NCBI GenBank assembly: GCA_964451305.1
Contig: CAYVHV010000012.1
Location: 1-64,000, forward strand
Direction: 5' to 3'
Origin: SHLQ01 sp964451305
GTDB taxonomy: Bacteria > Actinomycetota > Acidimicrobiia > Acidimicrobiales > SHLQ01
DNA length: 64,000 nucleotides
The position numbers and the translations under genes are program-made. Below are positions 1 through 8,023 of this stretch, piece after piece (position 1 is the stretch's first letter; each line of letters starts with the position of its first letter). The notes below the pieces were generated by a model. The model had not been told where the DNA came from. It worked only from the letters and a program-made list of their open reading frames with translations, and did no database searches.

Positions 1-78
1 ACCGACCAGCGCGGACAAAACCGGCGAACCCGCACACACCACCACAACCGGCCCAAACAAACCGACCAGCACGGACAA
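1..78. repeat. Partial 60-bp-period direct repeat at window edge
   Basis: An 18-bp sequence beginning accgaccagc occurs at 1-18 and again at 61-78 with one difference (g versus a at its 11th base). The spacing is 60 bp. The DNA between is rich in C and A and carries no convincing gene. Only the edge of the possible array is visible, so copy number is unknown. Confidence 0.4.
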
Positions 79-83
79 TATCG

Positions 84-155
84 CGCCCTCGGCAGGATTC
101 GAACCTGCGCTCACGGCTCCGGAGGCCGATGCTCTATCCCCTGAGCTACGAGGGC
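84..155 (-). tRNA. tRNA-Arg (anticodon CCG)
   Basis: Read on the minus strand this folds as a cloverleaf. It has a 7-bp acceptor stem (GCCCTCG/CGAGGGC), a D arm GCTC...GAGC, an anticodon loop CTCCGGA giving anticodon CCG for arginine CGG codons, and a T arm GCAGG-TTCGAAT-CCTGC. The discriminator base is G and no CCA is encoded. Anticodon stem pair 27-43 is a T-T mismatch. A TAGTAT -10 candidate lies at 165-170 on the minus strand, about 10 bp before the mature 5' end; no good -35 was seen. Confidence 0.95.
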
Positions 156-374
156 TTGCCGAGTGATACTACCCGTTCGCCTCGCTGGTTGAGGCATTCG
201 CTGTGTCAACCTCCGACATTGGTGGGTCGAGTTTGACATTTGGTCATATCTGGTGGGTGCTCGTATTCGGATCAGCGCCGATTTCCCCAGAGTTTTCGGC
301 GTTTTGGTGTTCGGGCCCAGTCATTTGTAACCTCGGGAACTGATGCGACTGCATCATTGATTTCCGGAGTAGGG

Positions 375-3332
375 ATGTCCAGTAACGATCAGTCTCCTGA
401 AGACGATCAACAAGTTCGGGAAACCTCAGAAGATTTGCGCGGGCGCACACATCGCCTTGCCTCTGACCGTTGGCGCACGCCCGTCGTCGAGGACCAGAGC
501 GCTCAACTCATTCGGGAACGCGAATCTCTTGTCGAATTCGCGGGCGAGCTTCGTGCATTTCGCCTTGAACTCGAGCGGCAGCGTGATGAGCTCGACGCAA
601 CGGCAAGGGAGCAGAGTCGGCGTCGAGTAACGCTCGATATGGAGTTGTCATCGCTCGAGGCGAACGAAGCCGAACTCACCGGTCTCACCGATTCTCTGAC
701 CAATGAGGTCAACTCGCTCGAACAACGGATGCGCGACACGATGCGGTCCAATGCTGCAGCAGCCTCTGAGCTCGAGTCGCTCGAACGTGAGCGCGGCCGC
801 ATCGAGAACGCCCGCGATGACCTGCGGAAAGACCAAGAGGCTCTCGTCGATGCTCAGGAGCGCTTGAAGAAGCAACTCGATGACCTTGCGTTCCAACAGG
901 GCTCAGCGAGCCGTGAGGAGCTCGAACTCGAGCGACGTCTTGAGACGTTGCGAGAGAAAAGCCAAGAGCTCGAACATCTCAACGCCGACCTCGCCGAAGA
1001 GGAGGCCACCCTCGCTGCTCGAACCTCCGAGATTGCGAAACGTTCGGCGCAGATTGCCGAACAACGAGCGTCACTGCAAAAGGCCAGCGACGAACTCACC
1101 GATTCTGAGGTCGATCATGCTCGACGAAACGCTGAGCTTGAACTGTCCGATACCGATCTGCGACTTCAAGAGGCCGAGGTTGAGCAGCAGCGCAGGGCAA
1201 TCCGTTCTCAAGAGTCTGCGCTCGAGCAGCAACGTTCGGAGCTCTCGGCGGCCGAGGATGAGCTCGATGCGCTGAAGCTCTCCTTGGAAGAGCAGCGCTC
1301 GTCGCTCGCCGAGGAGCTCGCTGGTCATGAAGCTGAAGCGGAGCGCCTGCGTACGGCGAGCGCCGAGGAACTTGCGGCAGCCGAAGAACTCGCTGCGCTA
1401 CGCAAGCGAGCGATCGAAGAACAACAGCTCGAGCTCGATGCTGCGGCGGAGGAACTTGACCGTCGGCGTCTCGGGCTCGGAGCCGAGGCTGACCAATTGG
1501 CTGGCGCCCGAGCGGAACTCGATATTGAACGCGACGACATCGAAGCCGAGCGAATCGTGCTCGCCGCCCAGTCCGAAGAGATCGACCAGCTCGAGGATTC
1601 GCTCGACGAGCGACGAATGTCAATCGATATCATCACCTCCCGTCAGGCGGACCTCGCTGCCCAGAGTATGGAGCTCGATGCTGAGGAAGACGCGCTGGCT
1701 CTTCGGCGTGCGGAGGTTGCCGAGATCGAGGCTGGCCTTCAGATACAACATGCTCGAGAGCGAGAGCTCGACGAGAAGCAAAGCGAACTCGATGAGCGGC
1801 GCCGATCGCTCGACGCCGAGCAGCGCGAACTTTCCGATGCGGCAGAGGCGCACCGGCAGTGGCGCTCGGAGATAGATCTTGAGCGCAGCTGGTTGGAGTC
1901 TGAGAAGGAGAGCCTCGATGCTCGAGCCACGGTCGTCAAGACAACGCAGCTCGAACTTGAGGATCGTGAGTCACGGGTCAACGATCGACAAGCTGCAGTC
2001 GATGAGCGCGAACGTGAGCTGCTTCGCCTCAACGGCGTTCTCGATGAGCAGCAGACGGTACTGAGCAACCGCGTTGCTGAACTGGAAGAGCTTCATCGCG
2101 AGATCGAAGTCCGCACCGCCGAACTCGAACAACAGATGTTGCGGCTGGATTCGCGTGACGATGCTCTCCGGGCGCGCCGAGAAGCTCAAGATGCTGCCGA
2201 GCGCGAGCTCGAAGAGCTCGACGCCGAGATCCTCGCGAATGCCGAGGAGCTCAACGATCGGGTCGCCGAACTGCAGATTCGAGAAGAACAGATCAGCGAG
2301 CGGGAACGCGAATACAACGAGCAGCGCCAGTCGATGATCGACCGCATGGCTCAAGTTGAGACCGATCGAGCCCAACTCGAAGAAGCGGAGCGTTTGATCT
2401 CTCGTCTCGAGAATGAGCGGGTTCAGGTCGATGACGAGCTCCTCGCACTCCAGAGCCGGCGAGAAGAGTTGTCGATAGAGAAGGCTCGCCTTGCCGGCAA
2501 TGAAGAAGAGCTGAAAATCACCGCCGAACAGCTCGAGATGGAACGGATCCAGCTCGCTGGAGAACGCCACGATGTTGCGGTGCAGCGTGAGGCGGTTGCT
2601 GACCAACGCAGCCGCCTCGTCGACGCGACCGCTGCCTTGCGTGCGCGAGAGACCGACCTCGACGCCGAACACGAGATCCTCGACGCCGACATTGCTCGGC
2701 TCTCGGACAGGAGACGGCTCCTCGCGGAGGAACGCCGGGGCCTCGATGACGCTTCGCTGCAACTCGACGCTCGACGCGTGGCCGTCGAAGCCGATCAAGA
2801 AATTCTCGAATCAGATTTCCAAGCGGTTGTCGAAGGCCAAGTCGAGAGCCAACGCCAGCGCGATGCGCAACGCCAACTCCTGTCTCAGGTCCAATCGCGT
2901 GCCGAGGCGCTGCGCCAGCAGTCGGCCAAGATCGAGGTGCGTACAAAGAGCCTGTCCTCGACCGAAGCGTCCCTGGACGACGTCGCCGCAGAGCTTGAGA
3001 TTCGCGAGATCGAACAGGCGGAGATAGCGAGTCGCCTCCAAGACGAACAACATGAGCTCAACGACGAACGTCGCCAAATCGAGGTGCGGAGACGAGCGTT
3101 GGCTTCTGAACGGACGCGGATTGAGCAGATGTGGGAGCTGATGGAGCAGCATCGCCAGACATCTGCCCAGTTGGTGGACTCTTTGGCACCTGCCGGAGAG
3201 GATTCCGACCCTGAAGCGGTCGACCTAACGAATGGCCCGATCGCCTCTGGTGACGATATGCCTCCGCCTCCTACGCTCATTGATCTAACCGGGCCACCAG
3301 TGCGCCCCGATGTACCGACCGATACCCCGTAA
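375..3332 (+). CDS. Giant coiled-coil protein (985 aa), paralogue of the next gene
   Basis: Almost the whole protein is predicted coiled coil, extremely rich in Glu, Arg, Leu, Asp and Gln. No signal peptide, membrane segment or ATPase motif is seen, so this is not an SMC or Rad50. The ATG at 375 is preceded by GGAG (365-368). An upstream in-frame TTG at 240 would add 45 residues unlike the rest. Long stretches repeat every seven residues with one hydrophobic residue per heptad (L-D-x-x-R-x-x style); more than 20 units run in phase, then a 3-residue shift, then another long in-phase run. The C-terminal end carries RIEQMWELMEQHR, also found in the downstream gene, followed by an acidic/proline-rich tail. 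A cytoskeletal or scaffold role like actinobacterial FilP/Scy is only an analogy. Function unknown. Confidence 0.85.
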   Translation: MSSNDQSPEDDQQVRETSEDLRGRTHRLASDRWRTPVVEDQSAQLIRERESLVEFAGELRAFRLELERQRDELDATAREQSRRRVTLDMELSSLEANEAELTGLTDSLTNEVNSLEQRMRDTMRSNAAAASELESLERERGRIENARDDLRKDQEALVDAQERLKKQLDDLAFQQGSASREELELERRLETLREKSQELEHLNADLAEEEATLAARTSEIAKRSAQIAEQRASLQKASDELTDSEVDHARRNAELELSDTDLRLQEAEVEQQRRAIRSQESALEQQRSELSAAEDELDALKLSLEEQRSSLAEELAGHEAEAERLRTASAEELAAAEELAALRKRAIEEQQLELDAAAEELDRRRLGLGAEADQLAGARAELDIERDDIEAERIVLAAQSEEIDQLEDSLDERRMSIDIITSRQADLAAQSMELDAEEDALALRRAEVAEIEAGLQIQHARERELDEKQSELDERRRSLDAEQRELSDAAEAHRQWRSEIDLERSWLESEKESLDARATVVKTTQLELEDRESRVNDRQAAVDERERELLRLNGVLDEQQTVLSNRVAELEELHREIEVRTAELEQQMLRLDSRDDALRARREAQDAAERELEELDAEILANAEELNDRVAELQIREEQISEREREYNEQRQSMIDRMAQVETDRAQLEEAERLISRLENERVQVDDELLALQSRREELSIEKARLAGNEEELKITAEQLEMERIQLAGERHDVAVQREAVADQRSRLVDATAALRARETDLDAEHEILDADIARLSDRRRLLAEERRGLDDASLQLDARRVAVEADQEILESDFQAVVEGQVESQRQRDAQRQLLSQVQSRAEALRQQSAKIEVRTKSLSSTEASLDDVAAELEIREIEQAEIASRLQDEQHELNDERRQIEVRRRALASERTRIEQMWELMEQHRQTSAQLVDSLAPAGEDSDPEAVDLTNGPIASGDDMPPPPTLIDLTGPPVRPDVPTDTP

Positions 3333-3389
3333 TGCAAGACCACTACCTGCAGGGTTCGACCCTGTGCGCTCAACGAACGAGAGAGTTTG

Positions 3390-4838
3390 ATGTCTGACGA
3401 GATCAACAAAAGCGAGGAAGAGATCACACTTCCAAAGGACGCTGCCCGCGAGCGCATCGATCCTGCCGGTGACCTTCGTGGGCTACGCCTTGAACGTTCC
3501 GCTGCATCGCTCGACGCTGAGGAGGAGCGCCTTAGGGCTCGTCGAACGCAGCTCGACAACCTTCGTGAACAGATCGATCGGACACAAAGTGAGCAACGCG
3601 CAGAGCTGGCACGTATTGAAGAGGCACGACTAGAGCTGAACGACCTGGCGTCCGATGTTGAAAAGCGACGGTCGGAGGTCGATGAGTTCCGGGCGAGACT
3701 GACCGAGGCAGAGAACGATGTCAACGCACGCCAACGGGCGCTACTCGATGACGGCACCGACGGAGAGCCCACCGGCAACGACACCAGTAGTCTCGCTGGG
3801 CTCGCAGCTGCACTAAAGGCGCGGAACGCGAAGCTCGAAGCGGGCGAAGCAGCGGTCGCTGCGGAAGAACGAGCACTCGAGAAACGCAAGGCAGCGTTGG
3901 CCTCGGAGGCCGACTTGGTCGAGAAGCAACGTTCCAAGATGTCGGAGGATCAAGCCGACCTCGACTCTCTTCGAGAGCGCGCATCGAACCTCGATGCCGA
4001 GCGGGAGCAACTCGATCTGGATGCCGCGGTGCTCTCCCGTCAACGAGCACAGATCGACCATGAACGTTCTCAGCTTGCCGGCGTATCGACCCAGCTCGAT
4101 GACCAGCGAGCCATGGTTGGTGAGCAACGCGAGCACCTCGACGCGGAGAAGCTCCTCCTCGATGAACAGCGGCATGCGCTTGCAGATCAGCGTCGCCAGA
4201 TAAACGAGCAAAGCGAGTTCATCTCGCGCCAACAGAACCAGCTGATCGAACGACGACGCCAGCTCGACGAAGAGGGCACGATCCTCGATGAGCGAGCAAA
4301 GCAATACGAGCGTGATCGCACGGTGCTCGACGACAAACTCGAGTCGCTTGCGACTCAGCAAACCGACTTCGAAGACGCGGAGAGTCGCGCTGAAGCAGAA
4401 TCAGCCCAGCTCAACGAATTTCGAGCGGATATCAATTTGCGCCGCGAGGGCATTAAGGGCGAAGAGGCCGAGCTCCGAAAGCTTGCGGCGATTGTGAACG
4501 ACCGTCGGGAAACCCTCAACAATCAGCAGCTCGAGTTCGATCGTAAGCAGACCGAAGTCGCTGCTGAAAGCGGCCGCCTCGAGTCGGTCCGAGCCGACAA
4601 CCGTGAAGAGAAGCGCCGTCTCGATGCAGAGCGCATTCACCTCGAGGACGTCAGGAACCGCCTCGCTGCCGAAGAGCGGTCGCTGAACGAAGAACGCGCC
4701 CGCATTGCGGAAATGTGGTCGCTCGTTGGTCGCCATCGCGAGCAAGCTCGCCAAATCATCTCGGCACTTGGCCCCGAGACACTCGGAGCCCTAAGCGAGA
4801 ACACTCCTGACCTCGATGCCCTTGAGGGCGGCGCCTAG
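3390..4838 (+). CDS. Coiled-coil protein (482 aa), paralogue of the preceding gene
   Basis: The ATG at 3390 follows a purine-rich GAGAGA; an adjacent TTG at 3387 is less likely. The gene lies 57 bp after its larger paralogue and is probably cotranscribed. An N-terminal coiled coil is followed by a short flexible linker (GTDGEPTGNDTSS, about residue 128) and a second, very regular coiled coil reaching the C-terminus. By eye about 37 consecutive heptads stay in phase, with L/I/V at one position and mostly E/Q/R three residues later. The end reads RARIAEMWSLVGRHREQ, matching the C-terminal signature of the upstream protein. No catalytic motif is visible. The pair may co-assemble into filaments or a scaffold; this is inference. 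Confidence 0.85.
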   Translation: MSDEINKSEEEITLPKDAARERIDPAGDLRGLRLERSAASLDAEEERLRARRTQLDNLREQIDRTQSEQRAELARIEEARLELNDLASDVEKRRSEVDEFRARLTEAENDVNARQRALLDDGTDGEPTGNDTSSLAGLAAALKARNAKLEAGEAAVAAEERALEKRKAALASEADLVEKQRSKMSEDQADLDSLRERASNLDAEREQLDLDAAVLSRQRAQIDHERSQLAGVSTQLDDQRAMVGEQREHLDAEKLLLDEQRHALADQRRQINEQSEFISRQQNQLIERRRQLDEEGTILDERAKQYERDRTVLDDKLESLATQQTDFEDAESRAEAESAQLNEFRADINLRREGIKGEEAELRKLAAIVNDRRETLNNQQLEFDRKQTEVAAESGRLESVRADNREEKRRLDAERIHLEDVRNRLAAEERSLNEERARIAEMWSLVGRHREQARQIISALGPETLGALSENTPDLDALEGGA

Positions 4839-4877
4839 GCGCTATTGGCCCGAACGAAGCGGGCTTCGTCCTCGGGG

Positions 4878-5210
4878 TTATGAAGGAACGTCAGCTGCGC
4901 TGAACTCACATGGCAGCGAGACGCTCTCAAAGAACTGCCGCTGATCAAAGGTCAAACCATCGGGATCTTCGCGCAGCATTTCGTCGAGCTCGAGGAAGCC
5001 GTCGAAGCCAAACTCAACCGCGGCTGAGTAGAAGGCGCATTGGCAGTACTCGGTGGCGTCTTCGCCGTCTTGAGCTGATTCGCAGGCGGACACGAATTGG
5101 CTCTCCACACGTCCATCCTGGTCAGGGAACGAGCCTGGGGTGCCCTCACTAGTGCACGCTGCAAGAAACAGACCGGTGGCGATGATGATCAGTCGAAGTC
5201 GTCGAGACAT
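4878..5210 (-). CDS. Small cysteine-containing lipoprotein, unknown function
   Basis: The 110-residue protein starts at an ATG (5208-5210). It opens with basic MSRRLR, a hydrophobic stretch and the lipobox LAAC at about residue 19, so it should be a lipid-anchored exported protein. The mature part has four further cysteines (SACES, YCQCAF and LPCEF). Together with the short acidic helices they suggest a small disulfide-linked exported domain. It is convergent with the coiled-coil gene and in the same direction as the downstream DNA glycosylase. I do not recognise the family. Confidence 0.7.
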   Translation of the reverse strand: MSRRLRLIIIATGLFLAACTSEGTPGSFPDQDGRVESQFVSACESAQDGEDATEYCQCAFYSAAVEFGFDGFLELDEMLREDPDGLTFDQRQFFESVSLPCEFSAADVPS

Positions 5211-5276
5211 GCACGAAATGCTAGCGCCATTCTGTGGAGAGTTACCGGGGTCGATCGGTAAGAAGTTCATCGACGG

Positions 5277-5942
5277 CTAGGCGAGGCTGGACAGCTCTCT
5301 AGCCCGGGTAAAGATGTCGTCGAGCATCGGTTCGGTCAAACGACCGGTAAAGGTGTTCTGTTGGCTCACGTGGTAGCTGCACAACATCGTGAGTTGGTCG
5401 GAGATTTGCACCTCGACACCGTGACCGAACTTCGGCCGTGGGCGTATGTCGAAGTGACGCGCAACAGCGGTCGTAGCGATCCCGCCGAGCGTCAGTATCA
5501 CCGACAGGTTTGGTAACGCCGCTAGCTCTTGGGTCAAAAACGGCCGACATGTGTTTTGTTCGGCAGCGGTCGGTTTGTTTTCTGGTGGCGCGCACTTGAG
5601 CGCGTTCGTGACCCAGACATTCGACAGTTTCAGGCCGTCGTCGCGCCCGGTCGATTCGGGCTGATTCGCAAGGCCCGCCCGGTACAGACCACCGTAGAGC
5701 CAGTCCCCGGAACGGTCGCCGGTGAACATGCGGCCCGTCCGGTTTGCTCCATGGGCAGCGGGGGCTAACCCGACGACGACGATGGCAGCATTTGGGTCAC
5801 CGAACCCTGGAACTGGCCCTCCCCAGTACTCCTGGTCGATGTAGGCCGCCCGCTTTTCTCGAGCGACGGTCTCGCACCAGGTAATGAGCCGTGGGCATTG
5901 GCGGCACTTCTCAATATTTGAGTTCACCTTCACAAGGTCCAT
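5277..5942 (-). CDS. Uracil-DNA glycosylase, family 5 (UdgB-like)
   Basis: Predicted to remove uracil and other deaminated bases from DNA in base-excision repair. The 221-residue protein has the paired Cys of the Fe-S region near the N-terminus (KCRQCPRL), the motif GLAPAAHGANRTGRMFTGD expected for family 5, a further cysteine (KCAP) in the central Fe-S region, and the C-terminal motif HVSQQNTFTGRLT. The ATG at 5942 was chosen because the conserved region starts just after it. A TACGTT -10 box (5950-5955) sits seven bases upstream, suggesting a leaderless transcript. It is divergent from the phosphatase gene at 5977. Confidence 0.88.
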   Translation of the reverse strand: MDLVKVNSNIEKCRQCPRLITWCETVAREKRAAYIDQEYWGGPVPGFGDPNAAIVVVGLAPAAHGANRTGRMFTGDRSGDWLYGGLYRAGLANQPESTGRDDGLKLSNVWVTNALKCAPPENKPTAAEQNTCRPFLTQELAALPNLSVILTLGGIATTAVARHFDIRPRPKFGHGVEVQISDQLTMLCSYHVSQQNTFTGRLTEPMLDDIFTRARELSSLA

Positions 5943-5949
5943 TGCTCGC

Positions 5950-5955
5950 AACGTA
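5950..5955 (-). promoter_or_regulatory. -10 box TACGTT, leaderless-type
   Basis: TACGTT on the minus strand, 7 nt before the glycosylase ATG at 5942. Confidence 0.45.
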
Positions 5956-5976
5956 GTGGCGGTAGCGTGAAAAGCA

Positions 5977-6621
5977 ATGTCAAAGAAGACTTCGCCCAAG
6001 CCAACCGTCGTCCTGTTTGTTCGTCATGGACAGACCCCTACGACGGGAACCAAACTTCCCGGCCGCGCTCCTGGACTCCATCTCGCCGAAAAGGGTGTGA
6101 AGCAGGCCGAGGCGGCCGGCGCTCGAATCGCAGCGCTCGACAAGGTGAAGGCTATCTACGCCTCGCCCATGGAGCGGACTCAAGAGACCGCAGCCCCCAT
6201 CGCCAAGGCGTGCAAGCTTCGTGTGCGGACCCACAAAGGATTGATCGAGGCCGACTTCGGAACGTGGACGGGCAAAAACCTGTCTTCGCTGCGCAAGCTT
6301 CCGGAGTGGACCACCGTGCAGAACTATCCGAGCGGTTTTCGTTTCCCCCGGGGTGAATCGTTTCCGGAGATGCAGACGAGGATGACCGGTGCGATTACCG
6401 AACTCGTCGGCAAGCACCCGGGTGAAACAATCGTTGCAGTTTCTCATGCCGACACGATCAAGGCGGCCGTCGCTGATGCGGCTGGCACACCGCTCGACTT
6501 GTTTCAGCGCATCGTCATTTCCCCGTGTTCGGTCAGCGCGGTCATGTACACGGCGTCGGGCCCTATCGTCCTTGCGATCAACTCGACCGGTGACGACCTT
6601 TCATCGCTCGTCCCGAGCTGA
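5977..6621 (+). CDS. Histidine phosphatase family protein (MSMEG_4193-like)
   Basis: A 214-residue phosphoglycerate-mutase-like phosphatase. The catalytic RHG motif is in LFVRHGQTPTTG near residue 16. The second catalytic histidine is in VAVSHADTIKAAVAD, and the YASPMERTQETA segment is typical of the branch. The true substrate is not known for this subfamily. It is followed by a DUF3090 gene and an SCO1664-like gene, an arrangement conserved in actinobacteria, so the three probably act together. A TAGCGT box (5963-5968) is 8 nt before the ATG. Confidence 0.88.
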   Translation: MSKKTSPKPTVVLFVRHGQTPTTGTKLPGRAPGLHLAEKGVKQAEAAGARIAALDKVKAIYASPMERTQETAAPIAKACKLRVRTHKGLIEADFGTWTGKNLSSLRKLPEWTTVQNYPSGFRFPRGESFPEMQTRMTGAITELVGKHPGETIVAVSHADTIKAAVADAAGTPLDLFQRIVISPCSVSAVMYTASGPIVLAINSTGDDLSSLVPS

Positions 6622-6705
6622 TGCGGAGTCAGAACGAGAACCGCCAGAATGAAAACGATGCCCCACCGCTACACTCGCTTGCTCACCCCATGAGGCGTTG
6701 ATCGT

Positions 6706-7191
6706 ATGGACTTCGAGATTGGCCAGGTGGATTCGTTCACCGCAGGAACCGTTGGGCCGAAAGGCCAGCGAACCTTTTTCCTTCAAGCGATCGCGGACGG
6801 CCGCGCCGTGTCACTCAAGCTTGAAAAGCAGCAGGTCCTCGCGATGGCCGACCACTTGGCGAACCTTCTCGCCGACCTTCCCGAGATCGGCGCACAGGAT
6901 TGGACGAGCGCTCCCACTCTCGTCGAACCGGTCGAACCAATGTGGGCTGTCGGCGCAATGGGCGCAATGTACGACAACGGCTCGGACAACATCGTCGTAA
7001 TGGCCGAGGAAGTCGTCGAGGATCCCGACCTCGAGAGCGCTGCGACGGCAACCTTCCTCCTCGGGCGAGCGCAGACACTTGCGTTCATCGAACGTGCACG
7101 CGAGGTCGTCGAGGCTGGCCGACCGCCCTGCCAATGGTGCGCTCGTCCGCTGAACTACGGAGAAGACGGCTTCTGCCCGTGCTGGAACTAA
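6706..7191 (+). CDS. DUF3090 family protein
   Basis: A 161-residue protein starting MDFEIGQVDSFTAGTVGP, which matches the start of the actinobacterial DUF3090 family. The C-terminus ends CQWCARPLNYGEDGFCPCWN, a short cysteine cluster (CxxC and CxC) that could bind zinc. The family has no established biochemical role. It is the middle gene of the conserved trio with the histidine phosphatase upstream and the SCO1664-like protein downstream. Confidence 0.85.
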   Translation: MDFEIGQVDSFTAGTVGPKGQRTFFLQAIADGRAVSLKLEKQQVLAMADHLANLLADLPEIGAQDWTSAPTLVEPVEPMWAVGAMGAMYDNGSDNIVVMAEEVVEDPDLESAATATFLLGRAQTLAFIERAREVVEAGRPPCQWCARPLNYGEDGFCPCWN

Positions 7192-7221
7192 CCGAGACGC
7201 AATCTGGCAACGAGCACACCT

Positions 7222-7980
7222 TTGGCTGATTCCCCGAGCGACGATTCCGAGAGCCCATTCCGCCAACGGGACCCGTTATCGACCGAGGACGCGCTTTCAA
7301 TTTTGAACGCCGCCGAAATCGAGGTGCTCGGGCGAATGCCGTACAGCTCGAACGCAACCTTCCTCGTCGACCTCGAGGTAGATGGCGCCATTCCTGCGCA
7401 AGCGATCTACAAGCCCGAAGCTGGCGAGCAACCACTCTGGGACTTTCCTGGTTCGTTATACCGGCGTGAGGTCGGGGCTTTTTTGTTGTCCGAACAGCTC
7501 GGCTGGGGCCATGTGCCACCGACGATCGTCGCAGACGGACCCGCTGGTATCGGCTCGTTGCAACTATTCATACCGGCACAGTTCGATGAGCATTACTTCA
7601 CGCTCCTCGACGATGAGCAGTACCACCCGGGCTTTAAGGAAATCTGCGCCTTTGACTTTGTTGCGAACAACACAGATCGCAAAGGGGGCCACATCTTGCT
7701 AGGCGAAGACGGCGAGCTTTGGGCGATTGACAATGGCCTGAGCTTCCACCAAGAGTTCAAGCTTCGAACGGTGATTTGGGATTTCGCTGGCGACGATTTA
7801 AGCCAAGACGTCACGAACGGGCTAACCCGCCTTCTCGACGACGGACTCGGAGAGGAACTCGCCGAACTACTCACGCCATTTGAGCGCGATGCAGCGGTGA
7901 CGCGAGCGCGGTCGATGCTACACGCGGGCGTTTACCCGACCGATCCCACCGGTCGTAGGTATCCCTGGCCAATGGTGTAG
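7222..7980 (+). CDS. SCO1664-like protein (PI3/4-kinase-like fold)
   Basis: A 252-residue protein whose central sequence IYKPEAGEQPLWDFP, then DFVANNTDRKGGHILL and LWAIDNGLSFH, is typical of the SCO1664 family. That family resembles phosphatidylinositol 3/4-kinases: the Lys in IYKP would bind nucleotide, and NNTDRKGGH and IDNG resemble the catalytic and metal loops. No earlier ATG is available, so a TTG at 7222 is taken as start, 30 bp after the DUF3090 gene. The substrate is unknown, and kinase activity is inferred from the motifs only. Confidence 0.8.
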   Translation: MADSPSDDSESPFRQRDPLSTEDALSILNAAEIEVLGRMPYSSNATFLVDLEVDGAIPAQAIYKPEAGEQPLWDFPGSLYRREVGAFLLSEQLGWGHVPPTIVADGPAGIGSLQLFIPAQFDEHYFTLLDDEQYHPGFKEICAFDFVANNTDRKGGHILLGEDGELWAIDNGLSFHQEFKLRTVIWDFAGDDLSQDVTNGLTRLLDDGLGEELAELLTPFERDAAVTRARSMLHAGVYPTDPTGRRYPWPMV

Positions 7981-8023
7981 CCCAGAGATCTACATACCCT
8001 GGAGGAGGATCGGTCGAGTCGTT

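Noticed and set aside
1..84. CRISPR-like array at the left edge
   Set aside because: Only two 18-bp copies, no dyad symmetry and no cas genes in the window.
2885..3937. 350-codon minus-strand frame across the end of the first coiled-coil gene and the start of the second
   Set aside because: Ser/Arg-rich shadow of the repetitive coiled-coil codons; the plus frame has better starts and regular heptads.
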